From Bolinopsis microptera (lineage: Eukaryota > Ctenophora > Tentaculata > Lobata > Bolinopsidae): DNA of 64,000 nt. The stretch spans positions 15,516,322-15,580,321 of the forward strand of contig NC_087084.1 of NCBI RefSeq assembly GCF_026151205.1, read 5' to 3'. Made by a program: the position numbers and the translations under genes. Every line of letters starts with the position of its first letter. Within the stretch, counting starts at the first letter, position 1. Under the pieces are notes generated by a model. The model did not search any database. It was not told where the DNA came from and was given only the letters and a program-made list of their open reading frames with translations. Positions 11,032-27,708 of this stretch are shown one piece after another.

Positions 11032-14000
11032 AATACAGTGGCGTACATCTTCAAAAACTGAAAATGGGACAGAGATTGGGACAATATGATTTTGCAATTT
11101 TATTCGGGATTTTGACTCCCAGTACCTCAATTTGGTTTCATACCATCATCGATTAACTGACTAATTGGTTTCTGGGCAAAAAGTTCATCCAATCTGTCAA
11201 ATTTGTGTTCAGAAAATTTCATATTTGAAAATGGGACAGCATTTTGAAAATACAACTTTTCGTTTTGTTAAGCTTTCTGCTGTGGGCTTCCTCTGACCGA
11301 AATCAAACTTCCAGCACCTCAATCGTGTCATTTGGCATCTATAGTTGACTTACTAATTGGTTGCGGATGAAAAAATCAGTCACAACTGTAAAATTTGGGT
11401 CCTGGAAATTTCATCTTCAAAAACTGAAAATGGGACAGAGATTGGGACAATATGATTTTGCAATTTTATTCGGGATTTTGACTCCCAGTACTTCAATTTG
11501 GTTTCATACCATCATCGATTAACTGACTAATTGGTTTCTGGGCAAAAATTTCATCCAATCTGTCAAATTTGTGTTTAGAAAATTTCATATTTGAAAATGG
11601 GACAGCATTTTGAAAATACAACTTTTCGTTTTGTTAAGCTTTCTGCTGTGGGCTTCCTCTGACCGAAATCAAACTTCCAGCACCTCAATCGTGTCATTTG
11701 GCATCTATAGTTGACTTACTAATTGGTTGCGGATGAAAAAATCAGTCACAACTGTAAAATTTGGGTCCTGGAAATTTCATCTTCAAAAACTGAAAATGGG
11801 ACAGAGATTGGGACAATATGATTTTGCAATTTTATTCGGGATTTTGACTCCCAGTACTTCAATTTGGTTTCATACCATCATCGATTAACTGACTAATTGG
11901 TTTCTGGGCAAAAATTTCATCCAATCTGTCAAATTTGTGTTAGAAAATTTCATATTTGAAAATGGGACAGCATTTTGAAAATACAACTTTTCGTTTTGTT
12001 AAGCTTTCTGCTGTGGGCTTCCTCTGACCGAAATCAAACTTCCAGCACCTCAATCGTGTCATTTGGCATCTATAGTTGACTTACTAATTGGTTGCAGGAT
12101 GAAAAAATCAGTCACAACTGTAAAATTTGGGTCCTGGAAATTTCATCTTCAAAAACTGAAAATGGGACAGAGATTGGGACAATATGATTTTGCAATTTTA
12201 TTCGGGATTTTGACTCCCAGTACTTCAATTTGGTTTCATACCATCATCGATTAACTGACTAATTGGTTTCTGGGCAAAAATTTCATCCAATCTGTCAAAT
12301 TTGTGTTAGAAAATTTCATATTTGAAAATGGGACAGCATTTTGAAAATACAACTTTTCGTTTTGTTAAGCTTTCTGCTGTGGGCTTCCTCTGACCGAAAT
12401 CAAACTTCCAGCACCTCAATCGTGTCATTTGGCATCTATAGTTGACTTACTAATTGGTTGCAGATGAAAAAATCAGTCACAACTGTAAAATTTGGGTCCT
12501 GGAAATTTCATCTTCAAAAACTGAAAATGGGACAGAGATTGGGACAATATGATTTTGCAATTTTATTCGGGATTTTGACTCCCAGTACTTCAATTTGGTT
12601 TCATACCATCATCGATTAACTGACTAATTGGTTTCTGGGCAAAAATTTCATCCAATCTGTCAAATTTGTGTTAGAAAATTTCATATTTGAAAATGGGACA
12701 GCATTTTGAAAATACAACTTTTCGTTTTGTTAAGCTTTCTGCTGTGGGCTTCCTCTGACCGAAATCAAACTTCCAGCACCTCAATCGTGTCATTTGGCAT
12801 CTATAGTTGACTTACTAATTGGTTGCGGATGAAAAAATCAGTCACAACTGTAAAATTTGGGTCCTGGAAATTTCATCTTCAAAAACTGAAAATGGGACAG
12901 AGATTGGGACAATATGATTTTGCAATTTTATTCGGGATTTTGACTCCCAGTACTTCAATTTGGTTTCATACCATCATCGATTAACTGACTAATTGGTTTC
13001 TGGGCAAAAATTTCATCCAATCTGTCAAATTTGTGTTAGAAAATTTCATATTTGAAAATGGGACAGCATTTTGAAAATACAACTTTTCGTTTTGTTAATC
13101 TTTCTGCTGTGGGCTTCCTCTGACCGAAATCTAACTTCCAGCACCTCAATCGTGTCATTTGGCATCTATAGTTGACTTACTAATTGGTTGCAGGATGAAA
13201 AAATCAGTCACAACTGTAAAATTTGGGTCCTGGAAATTTCATCTTCAAAAACTGAAAATGGGACAGAGATTGGGACAATATGATTTTGCAATTTTATTCG
13301 GGATTTTGACTCCCAGTACTTCAATTTGGTTTCATACCATCATCGATTAACTGACTAATTGGTTTCTGGGCAAAAATTTCATCCAATCTGTCAAATTTGT
13401 GTTTAGAAAATTTCCTATTTGAAAATGGGACAGCATTTTGAAAATACAACTTTTCGTTTTGTTAATCTTTCTGCTGTGGGCTTCCTCTGACCGAAATCAA
13501 ACTTCCAGCACCTCAATCGTGTCATTTGGCATCTATAGTTGACTTACTAATTGGTTGCGGATGAAAAAATCAGTCACAACTGTAAAATTTGGGTCCTGGA
13601 AATTTCATCTTCAAAAACTGAAAATGGGACAGAGATTGGGACAATATGATTTTGCAATTTTATTCGGGATTTTGACTCCCAGTACTTCAATTTGGTTTCA
13701 TACCATCATCGATTAACTGACTAATTGGTTTCTGGGCAAAAATTTCATCCAATCTGTCAAATTTGTGTTTAGAAAATTTCATATTTGAAAATGGGACAGC
13801 ATTTTGAAAATACAACTTTTCGTTTTGTTAAGCTTTCTGCTGTGGGCTTCCTCTGACCGAAATCAAACTTCCAGCACCTCAATCGTGTCATTTGGCATCT
13901 ATAGTTGACTTACTAATTGGTTGCAGGATGAAAAAATCAGTCACAACTGTAAAATTTCGGTCCTGGAAATTTCATCTTCAAAAACTGAAAATGGGACAGA

Positions 14001-14454
14001 GATTGGGACAATATGATTTTGCAATTTTATTCGGGATTTTGACTCCCAGTACTCAATTTGGTTTCATACCATCATCGATTAACTGACTAATTGGTTTCTG
14101 GGCAAAAAGTTCATCCAATCTGTCAAATTTGGGTTCAGAAAATTTCATATTTGAAAATGGGACAGCATTTTGAAAATACAACTTTTCGTTTTGTTAAGCT
14201 TTCTGCTGTGGGCTTCCTCTGACCGAAATCAAACTTCCAGCACCTCAATCGTGTCATTTGGCATCTATAGTTGACTTACTAATTGGTTGCAGGTGAAAAA
14301 ATCAGTCAAAACTGTAAAATTTCGGTCCTGGAAATTTCATCTTCAAAAACTGAAAATGGGACAGAGATTGGGACAATATGATTTTGCAATTTTATTCGGG
14401 ATTCTAACTCCCAGTTACCAGTACCTCAATTTGGTTTTTATACCATCATCAATT
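11032..14454. repeat. Satellite array, about 366-bp dimeric unit, left block
   Basis: About nine near-identical units spaced 365-367 bp; for example, the phrase GGCATCTATAGTTGACTTAC recurs at that period. Each unit has two related halves of about 183 bp. Both halves contain a version of CAGYACCTCAAT, then ACTAATTGGTT, then AAATTTCAT and AAAATGGGACAG in the same order. ORFs of about 63 codons repeat with the unit and are not genes. Confidence 0.93.
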
Positions 14455-15540
14455 AAAATGGGAACCATCCAATCTTGATGCGCAAACATTTTTTGTCACT
14501 GCATCTAAGAACCCCGAGTCATACTCAGTTACACGTTAACACCATGCATGTTGTTACCATATTGCATGTTTTTGATATTTTGGCATGTGACTGCATGTAC
14601 ATTTACATGTTCAAATTGGACATTTTTTAGATTCTTATTCAAGCTGGGTAATTCCGACTGCATGTGCATGTTCATGTTCAATTTGTGACAATTCTTATTC
14701 AGTGTGTGTGATCATTTGAGCTGCGTTTTTAGCTGTTTTACCTTGCTTAATGTTCTATTTTGAATCTCAATTTACCCCCTGAGGGGCATAGCTCCAACAC
14801 TTCCCCCTCATTAAACGCCCCGTTTCTTTACTATGTGGGGGTTTGATAACCCCCCCATTTTCCGTAACCTTATTTCAGCAGCTTTTCTCACTTGGTGTCG
14901 CACAGTACATGTATTGTGCGACACCGGGTGAGAAGAGTCAAACGGGGTTCGAGATGCTCGGGTTTAAGATCACCAGATTACCTGATCTTACTGGAAGTCA
15001 CAACTTTGACACTACACCTAAAGCATGGACGCATACGGGAAAACTCTCTGCATCCTGATGCTGACTATTCCCTCATCTTTCTCACTGATAGCAAATTTAT
15101 CCCTACTCTCTAGTTACCCTGTCTTGACTACCTTTTGATTGGGTAGCTAGTTGAACTTTATTATTTTATTATGGACACATTGGATCTCTGTTAATAACAA
15201 TTTTGACATCTGTTGTAATACAGTAATGTATGTGATTTTCGCGTTTTTCCTCAATTATTCTGATCATGGATATTGATTGATACTAAGATTTTCACATTTA
15301 TGAGAGTTTTTGAATTTTGGTCGCGTAATTTTGATTTTATTTGATTTTTGAACAAAATCTTTATTTAATTAGATTTCACTTTTTTTTTGACCAGTGGCTT
15401 ACAAGCTTCTGGGTCCTGTTTTGAATTTTTTTGAGTGGATTGTTAGGGCCCTGGCATTTGCCGACAAAGCGGTTTTTATTTTTATGTTTTATAATCCTGT
15501 TGATTTGTATATACCGTTTTGAAAATTTTTCAAATCTAAA
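14455..15540. mobile_element. Foreign segment interrupting the satellite
   Basis: The satellite stops after CATCATCAATTAA and resumes at about 15541 (TAATTAACTAACTAACTGG). The 1.1 kb between has no satellite similarity. It holds an 18-bp-stem hairpin at 14887-14932 and a short open stretch that ends with a stop near 15058. It is probably an inserted retroelement or transposon remnant; I could not find terminal repeats. Confidence 0.5.
14887..14932. repeat. Long hairpin inside the inserted segment
   Basis: Two 18-base arms (core GGTGTCGCACA and TGTGCGACACC) with two T-G mismatches that would be G-U pairs in RNA surround a 10-base loop. Confidence 0.7.
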
Positions 15541-16650
15541 ATCTAATCTAATTAACTAACTAACTGGTTTCTGGGCAAAAAGTTCATCCAATCTGTCAAA
15601 TTTGGGTTCAGAAAATTTCATATTTGAAAATGGGACAGCATTTTGAAAATACAACTTTTCGTTTTGTTAAGCTTTCTGCTGTGGGCTTCCTCCGACCGAA
15701 ATCAAACTTCCACCACCTCAATCGTGTCATTTGCCATCTATAGTTGACTTACTAATTGGTTGCAGGTGAAAAAATCAGTCAAAACTGTAAAATTTGGGTC
15801 CTGGAAATTTCATCTTCAAAAACTGAAAATGGGACAGAGATTGGGACAATATGATTTTGCAATTTTATTCGGGATTTTGACTCCCAGTACCTCAATTTGG
15901 TTTCATACCATCATCAACTAACTAACTAATTGGTTTCTGGGCAAAAAGTTCATCCAATCTGTCAAATTTGGGGTCAGAAAATTTCATATTTGAAAATGGG
16001 ACAGCATTTTGAAAATGCAACTTTTCGTTTTGTTAAGCTTTCTGCTGTGGGCTTCCTCCGACCGAAATCAAACTTCCACCACCTCAATCGTGTCATTTGC
16101 CATCTATAGTTGACTTAATAATTGGTTGCAGGTGAAAAAATCAGTCAACATTTTAAAATTTCGGTCCTGGAAATTTCATCTTCAAAAACTGAAAATGGGA
16201 CAGAGATTGGGACAATATGATTTTGCAATTTTATTCGGGATTTTAACTCCCAGTACCTCAATTTGGTTTTTATACCATCATCAATTAACTAACTGACTGG
16301 TTTCTGGGCAAACATTTCACCCAATCTGTCAAATTTGGGTTCAGAAAATTTCATATTTGAAAATGGGACAGCATTTTGAAAATACAACTTTTCGTTTTGT
16401 TAAGCTTTTTGCTGTGGGCTTCCTCCGACCGAAATCAAACTTCCACCACCTCAATCGTGTCATTTGCCATCTATAGTTGACTTACTAATTGGTTGCAGGT
16501 GAAAAAATCAGTCAAAACTGTAAAATTTCGGTCCTGGAAATTTCATCTTCAAAAACTGAAAATGGGACAGAGATTGGGACAATATGATTTTGCAATTGTA
16601 TTCGGGATTTTGACTCCCAGTACCTCAATTTGTTTCATACCATCATTTCG
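15541..16650. repeat. Satellite array, right block
   Basis: Three further, more diverged units of the 366-bp satellite (CCACCACCTCAATCG instead of CCAGCACCTCAATCG; TTTGCCATC for TTTGGCATC). The array ends at CATACCATCATTTCGG. Confidence 0.92.
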
Positions 16651-17385
16651 GACAAATCCGGCAAGGGGAGGGGGTGGTTTCTGAAAATCCGGTAAAGTCC
16701 CATTTATTGCAACTCTTTGAATTTTACTTCAACTCTTTGAATTATATTAACAATGAATTTGAGTTGGTTTTATTTTTACTCTTAAAAGTAGCTGGAAATC
16801 CGGACGTCCGGGGGAGGGGGGATTGTTTTGAAAATTCGGACACACCCGGACAGGGGGAGGGGGGTGTCTTGAAAATCTGTGATTTTGGCGGACGTCCTAA
16901 AGTAGATGGCCCCTTACCTCATTAGTAAATACCAAAAACAACTGTGATAGAGCTTAGAGCTACAAAACAATTTACTTCAATACTTTTACACGACATATTG
17001 TATGAACATGACCATCTATCTTAGTTACTAACTTAGTAAGCAGTAGTGATAATTAGAGGATATTTAGGAAGTAAAACAGGGTACATCGGAGAGTACAAGT
17101 AAGTAAGTAAAACCCTTGGGAGAAGAAAAAAGTTGTTTAAACGTATCATATAAAAACAAATAACTTAAAATTTACAAATTAAAAATGTACTAACGCTTGA
17201 ACGGTTTTTAACTACAAATATTTAAGTTTTTTTAATTAAATAAACTTATTGGCAAACCCGGCCCTTTAAATTCCTCGCTATGACTAGTCCGCCCTAATAG
17301 TTGTTTCTATGGTAACCACTGTTGTTTGTTAACATTTCCCGTTATCTGAGGGGTATCTCGTGTAGAAACGTGACAACGACCACCG
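16651..17385. other. Intergenic with CCGGAC/G-rich repeats
   Basis: Several degenerate copies of a phrase like GAAAATCCGGA with G-runs occupy 16650-16890. The rest is AT-rich. No gene seen. Confidence 0.4.
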
Positions 17386-17830
17386 TGGTACCTGAGGTTG
17401 CTATGGTAACTAACTGAGGTTGCTATGGTAACTAGCCGAGGTTGCTATGGTAACTAACTGAGGTTGCTATGGTAACTAACTGAGGTTGCTATGGTAACTA
17501 ACTGAGGTTGCTATGGTAACTAACTGAGGTTGCTATGGTAACTAACTGAGGTTGCTATGGTAACTAACTGAGGTTGCTATGGTAACTAACTGAGGTTGCT
17601 ATGGTAACTAACTGAGGTTGCTATGGTAACTAACTGAGGTTGCTATGGTAACTAACTGAGGTTGCTATGGTAACTAACTGAGGTTGCTATGGTAACTAAC
17701 TGAGGTTGCTATGGTAATTAACTGAGGTTGCTATGGTAACTAACTGAGGTTGCTATGGTAACTAACTGAGGTTGCTATGGTAACTAACTGAGGTTGCTAT
17801 GGTAACTAACTGAGGTTGCTATGGTAACTT
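17386..17830. repeat. 22-bp minisatellite of X-box-like motifs
   Basis: About 20 copies of CTGAGGTTGCTATGGTAACTA-type units. Each contains GTTGCTATGGTAAC, which fits the RFX/X-box consensus GTHNYYATRRNAAC. Copies are nearly identical, so the amplification looks recent. Confidence 0.93.
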
Positions 17831-18106
17831 GATTCATATGGGGTGATGATGCACAGATCACGTGACAGATAATTATAGTAAGGAGTAAGATAACTAACAG
17901 GGTGCTGTAACGTTAAAGTGTAGAGTGTGGTTCCCTGAGAAGGCGTATTGTTCCCACAGTTTGGGGGAGGTTTCCGCGTGCAGCATAAAGTTCTCCGCTA
18001 TCTTCTCTCCTGAAATAGGGTATTATATAGTACTAATTACATCAGACACAATCAACCTGCTTAAATGGGGTTTCAATTGTAATATCTTCAAGATGACGTG
18101 TCAGTC

Positions 18107-18350
18107 AGGGGTCGTTCAAATATTACGTTATCAGCCGAGGGGGGGGGTTTCCATAGCAACCTCAGTTAGGGGGAGGGGGAGGTGGGGGGTTTCCAAATTA
18201 ATACGCTAGTGTGAAAATCGGGGGGGGGGGGGGGGGGTGGGGTTTCCAAATGATTACGCTAATTTAATTTTGACACAATAGCTATGTGAAAAAATGATTA
18301 CGGGGGGTGGGGGGTCAAATGCGCCAAAAATTAATATGTGAACGACCCCT
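18107..18350. mobile_element. MITE with AGGGGTCGTTCA terminal inverted repeats
   Basis: The left end AGGGGTCGTTCAAATATTA is matched by the reverse complement of the right end (TAATATGTGAACGACCCCT). Inside are two copies of a TTTCCAAAT plus G-run block. A related end, AGGGTCGTTCATATATTACG, sits near 49132. No target duplication is clear. Confidence 0.75.
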
Positions 18351-19234
18351 CGTTGGAGAATAGAACAATTCACAGGTAAATGTTAAAACATCCAATATTG
18401 CACTAATCTGTAAATCAATGCCGTTTTAGTTGGTATTCCCGGATGTATACTGAAGCAGCCATACGTTAGTTGTTATGGTAACTATAACTTACCCTCCTCA
18501 TTACATAGGTCTGCTGTCATGGTAAAACTATCTTCAGAGCGCACACTAACTATCCTCAAGTTGTCAGATACATGTAACGTAAATACTATACTACCAGGCG
18601 TCTTCTGAAAATATACCCACATTTCAATACGGTTAGTCCCCAGGCAACCCGGCCAAAACTTTCAGTTGAAATTGATTTGTTACAAATCTTCAGACAATTT
18701 GTTTCAAGGAGGATTATTATAAACTCCTTCCCTTGTAAATAACGCAGGGCAGGGAGTGGCAGGGAATTGAGTGTACGTGCATTTCATGCTCCTCAAACGT
18801 CAAATTCGCGCAACATATGCATTAAACAGATGTTCGCGCGTGCGCAATAACAATTTGAGTAGAACCTTTACGATGCGACAGTGTGACAAAAGGTCCCTAA
18901 CCTACTTCTAACTATACCTTTAGGGAGAGTAGAATAAAAATTATAAGATAATTCTCAGTTGCGTTAGTTTCACAGTTCCACATGATATGTACTAACTAAA
19001 TAAATCGAATAAAATCAAATAGATTAAAGGAATATCTGTTGGGCATATTTATATGTTTATAAACAAAATAATGGTTCACATATAAATGCTATCTTAATAA
19101 ACTCACAGCACTTCTTGTGATGTATCTCTTGTGCAGTGCAGCTGAAATTGTGAAAAATGTAACTTCTCTTTAATACCTCTCAGGGTTGTTGGAAGAAGTA
19201 ACAAAGGTTTATATTCACTTAAACAAATTTCTAG
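18351..19234. other. Intergenic, no gene seen
   Basis: Mixed-composition DNA with one X-box-like site, GTTGTTATGGTAAC, near 18470. No ORF, hairpin or array of note before the GA tract. Confidence 0.4.
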
Positions 19235-23624
<4,390 letters not shown>

Positions 23625-24029
23625 AGTCACTAGTCAAAGAGTATGTTAATATCAAGGCAAAACCAATGGGATATCTCAAAAAATCAACATTATTCACTGC
23701 AAAATGTGAAATAGAAAGGATTTATAAAGCAATAGCAGCAATAATAATAAAGTAATTCTGTATTAAAAGCTTTTCAGGTTCTGTACAGACAAGTATTATC
23801 AGTATAATATATTTGAAAGTCGTTCGACCAACAGACTACAATAACTGAGTTAGTATTTCTGATAAAAACTAGAGATTCTAGAGATTCTAGTATTTCTTAT
23901 AAAAACTAGAGATACTAGATAAAAACGGGGGTGCTCAGCAGTAAGTGGTTGGGGCATTACATGATCACCAATTGGTATTTGGAGTTTTCCACCACCACCC
24001 CTTACCAACCGCCTCCTAAAATGTCAAAT

Positions 24030-24130
24030 CCAATGGTAAAAAATGGTGTAAAATGGTGAAAAATTGTGAATGATTTTTATGGTTAATCGGGTTTCCAAAT
24101 TGTAAGATTTCGCCATTTTTCACCATTTTT
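24030..24130. repeat. Foldback-like repeat, left copy
   Basis: About 100 bp starting CCAATGGTAAAAAATGG and ending in CACCATTTTT. A similar copy in the same orientation lies at 25760-25862. Confidence 0.6.
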
Positions 24131-24299
24131 TCGATGAGTATATTTGCCTTCTAGTTTTAGTTTTGACCTGGTGTTATCACTCTAAAACATTATTTCGTTA
24201 TTAACTCAGATTTTAAGGATATAAAGAAACATGTGTTTCATTGTATTTAAAGTACGTCTAGGTTTTACAATTCGGAAACTCGATTCACAAAAACTATCA

Positions 24300-25690
24300 A
24301 TCACCATTTTTCATCAAAACTAGTGCACATGGTGAGAAAGGTACATTGAAACTGGTAACTATAAGTGAATATGGTGAGAAAAGTACATTGAAACTGGTAA
24401 CTGTAAGTGAAAATGGCGAGAAAGATACATTGAAACTGGTAACGTTTAGTGAATATGGCGAGAAAGGTACATCAATACTGGTAACTTTTAGTGAACACTG
24501 AACATGGTGAAACTGGTGAATATGGTGAGAAAGGTACATTGAAACTGGTAACTGTAAGTGAAAATGGCGAGAAAGATACATTGAAACTGGTAACATTTAG
24601 TGAATATGGCGAGAAAGGTACATTGATACTGGTAACTTTTGGTGAATTTGGCTAGTAAGGTACATCAAAAATAGTAACTTTTGGTGAACTTGGCGAGTAA
24701 GGTACATCAAAACTAGTAACTTTTATTAAATTTTGCGAGTAAGATACATCAAAACTAGTAACTTTTGGTGATCATGGAGAGTAAGTTACATCGAAACTGG
24801 TAACTTTTGGTGAACATGGCGAATAAGATAAATAAAAACTAGTAATTTTTGGTGATCATGGCCATGGTGAGAAATGAACATCGAAACGTGAACATGGCCA
24901 CAAACTCGTTATGCTTCATATCTTGGTCATCTGAGAAGCTAAAACTCTCATTTTTTCAGGACAAACGTAATTTAAATGTACAAACACCATTCAATAAAAT
25001 TTGTCTCGATCTGACTATCCAAACTATCAAATAAATGCGAAAATGAAATTCATTTCAAAAAAATGTACACGAATATTTTTCAATGAAACAATAAGTTGGT
25101 GAGAAAGGTACATCGAAACTGGTAACTTTTGGTGAACATGGTGAGTGAGATAAATATTTTAAACTAGTAATTTTTGGTGATCATGGCCATGGTGAGAAAT
25201 ATACATCGAAACTGTTAACTTTTGGTGAACATGGAGAGTATGGTACATCAAAAATGGTAACTTTTGGTGAACATGGAGAGTAAGATGCATCAAAACTAGT
25301 AACTTTTGACGATCATGGTGAGAAAAGTACATCAATTTAGTACCTTTTGTGTGATCATGATGAGAAAGGTACATCCAAACTGGTTACTTTTAGTAAACAT
25401 GGCGAGTAAGGTACATCGGAACTGGTAATTTTTGGTGAACATGGCGAGTGAGATAAATATTTTAAACTAGTAATTTTTGGTGATCATGGCCATGGTGAGA
25501 AATGTACATCGAAACTGTTAACTTTTGGTGAACATGGAGAGTATGGTACATCAAAAATGATAACTTTTGGTGAACATGGAGAGTAAGATGCATCAAAACT
25601 AGTAACTTTTGACGATCATGGTGAGAAAAGTACATCAAAACTGGTTACTTATAGTGAACATGGCGATTAAGGTTCTTCAAAACTGAGCTC
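24300..25690. repeat. Degenerate 42-bp-type minisatellite
   Basis: Units resemble GGTGAACATGGCGAGAAAG then GTACATCGAAACTGGTAAC and are about 42 bp, with many substitutions and longer duplicated blocks (about 25085-25320 recurs at 25430-25660). Minus-strand ORFs here reflect the repeat. Confidence 0.85.
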
Positions 25691-25759
25691 TTGGTATTGT
25701 CGTATAGTACCAGAAAACACATCATATAATATTTTAATTTGATATTTTGGAAAAAAACT

Positions 25760-25862
25760 AGAATGGGTGTAAAATGGTGTAAAATGGTGAAAAATTGTGA
25801 CTGACCTTTAAGGTGAATCGGGTTACCAAATTGTTAAATTTCACCACTTTTCACCATTGGAT
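25760..25862. repeat. Foldback-like repeat, right copy
   Basis: Shares TGTAAAATGGTGAAAAATTG and GAATCGGGTT with the left copy and ends TTTTCACCATTGG. Together the two copies bracket the 42-bp array. Confidence 0.6.
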
Positions 25863-25929
25863 ACACCCCATGCTGTGAGTGTGCTTTGTAGCAGATCAAA
25901 CCTGAGTCGTGTTCTGATGTGATTTTTGA

Positions 25930-27060
25930 CCTGGCTCTTAGCTTCTTTATTGTGGTCAGCTATCATCTCAGAGAAACGATCTACAAACATTTGTTTTTTC
26001 TTTCATTTTGGGTGTTGGTCTTCCTGGAGAATGAAGTTGGTTGGACAGGCAGGAATGCAGGTTCTATCCATACACCCTTCTTTTTATTTTTTAAAAATTC
26101 TAACATCCTTACACCTTGCTTCTTGAAGGAATGAAGCTGCAGTGTTTCTTATGGCATTGTGGCGCATGGAAACGTATCCACCTAATTTACAATCAAGTGC
26201 GTGGTAGACACTGTTCATATTTCTGCAGGCACATTTAGAGGGCCCTCCTTGGATCTTCCAACCGTAGCGTATGCATATGCTGTCTTGGAACTCTTGCTTG
26301 TTTAGAACATAGTTGAGGTCCTTTAGAGGTAATACTGTGAGCCATGTTGATGCTGCCTTTTCTCTTGCTTGGTTTAAGCGGTTCTTAAGATGATCTGACC
26401 CATTATAGAGCATCTTGAACCTTTGGGATAAAAAACTCTTCTTTCTGTTTCCTCAGTTCTGTTTCTGTTTCCTCAGTTCTTCTTTCTTTTCTTTCATCTT
26501 GCCCATATCCAGCTTGGTCATTGGTGATATCCTGGTCACTGAGTATGCATATTCACAATATGCTATCCTGACGGTATTGATGATACCTAGGCCTCCACAT
26601 CGAACAGGGAGTTCAAGGATATCTTTGTCATGCTGGTTGAGAGGGCAACAGAGGAGGGCTGGAATGAGCACATGATCTTGCTCTCAAGTGGGACAAAGTG
26701 CTCTCCAATGTCTGTTATAGTAGGGAAAAAAATAACTTTTTTTACTTTACTTTGTGGTTTTTCGGTTGCTTCATCTGCTAGTTGTTCAATATATAATATC
26801 AACTATCCATTTTTCGACTTTTCCTTTGATGTAATCTTCCCTGAATTCTTTTGAGCCTACAACAGCACCAAGATGGTGTTCTTCGGATGTCGTGATCTTA
26901 ACTCCCATGTTTTCAAATAGTGTCTAAGCTTCGTTTAGTTCTTCGGGATTTTTGACAATCAGAATTGTCTTTTTAGCGTTGGAATGGTACCCATATCTTG
27001 GGCCTATTTCACAAAGTCTATTCCACCAATGGAGCAGTTGGATGAAGCTTCCACATGAAG
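25930..27060 (-). pseudogene. Reverse transcriptase remnant, C-terminal half
   Basis: Minus-strand fragments in several frames follow the order of a retroelement RT: WWNRLCEIGPRYGYHSN with ILIVKNPEEL (about 26930-27040), then LPVRCGGLGI (near 26580), then ASTWLTVLPL with KCAC and MRHNAIRNTAASFL (26084-26400). There are stops and frameshifts. The usual YADD site just upstream reads WIDNSS, so the copy is dead. A foldback repeat lies immediately 5' of it. Confidence 0.8.
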
Positions 27061-27094
27061 AGCTGTTGTCAATCCAAACAATTTAAATTGCAGT

Positions 27095-27415
27095 AAAAAA
27101 AAAGAAAAAAAAGGGGAGACCCCCAACCCATGTAGCTGAGACCCCTCACAGCAAGTAGACCAAAGTGGCTCTTGCTTGTGATCGGTGCATCAACTACCCG
27201 CCGAAGCGGTGGGTTGGGAGTCCCCCCTGGGATCATTTTGGGATCATTTAAATTGCAGCAATCTAATTACGGACGAAATGATCCCAGGGGGGACTCCCAA
27301 CCCACCGCCTCGGCAGGTAGTTGATACACCCTTCACAAGCAAGAGCCACTTTAGTCTACTTGCTGCGAGGTGTATCAGCTACATGGGTTGAGGGTCCCCC
27401 CTTTTTTCTTTTTTT
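27095..27415. mobile_element. Foldback element with arms of about 140 bp
   Basis: The left arm (AAAGGGGAGACCCCCAACCC through GGGATCATTT) is the imperfect inverse of the right arm (AAATGATCCCAGGGGGGACT through GGGTCCCCCCTTTT), with about 40 bp between. The arms are roughly 90 percent alike by eye. Confidence 0.85.
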
Positions 27416-27708
27416 AAAATCTAATCAAACTGCAGCGGCACACACTTACTATATATTACTACCGTGATTGTACTAGAGACTGAAAATCTCTCAAATCGAT
27501 TTTTGGCGCTTTTAACCATTTGTTGTAATGTTGTAGAGCGATTTCAAGAGAAGTGGTCCACAGGGGTCCGAAAAAGCCGTACAGGCATTTGGGTCCTCAT
27601 CCTTGTCACTAGTCTCAATTGGATTCAGTTTACACAAAACATGAACATTTACAATTTAGACGTACACATTGACACGATATTTATTGAAAAGCAATTAAAA
27701 GTATAAAA

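Noticed and set aside
12063-14086. Repeated 63-codon ORFs starting MASIVDLL
   Set aside because: They recur with the 366-bp satellite and break in diverged units, so they are not selected genes.
26415-26854. Plus-strand ORFs opposite the RT remnant
   Set aside because: Shadow frames; the minus strand carries the recognisable RT motifs.
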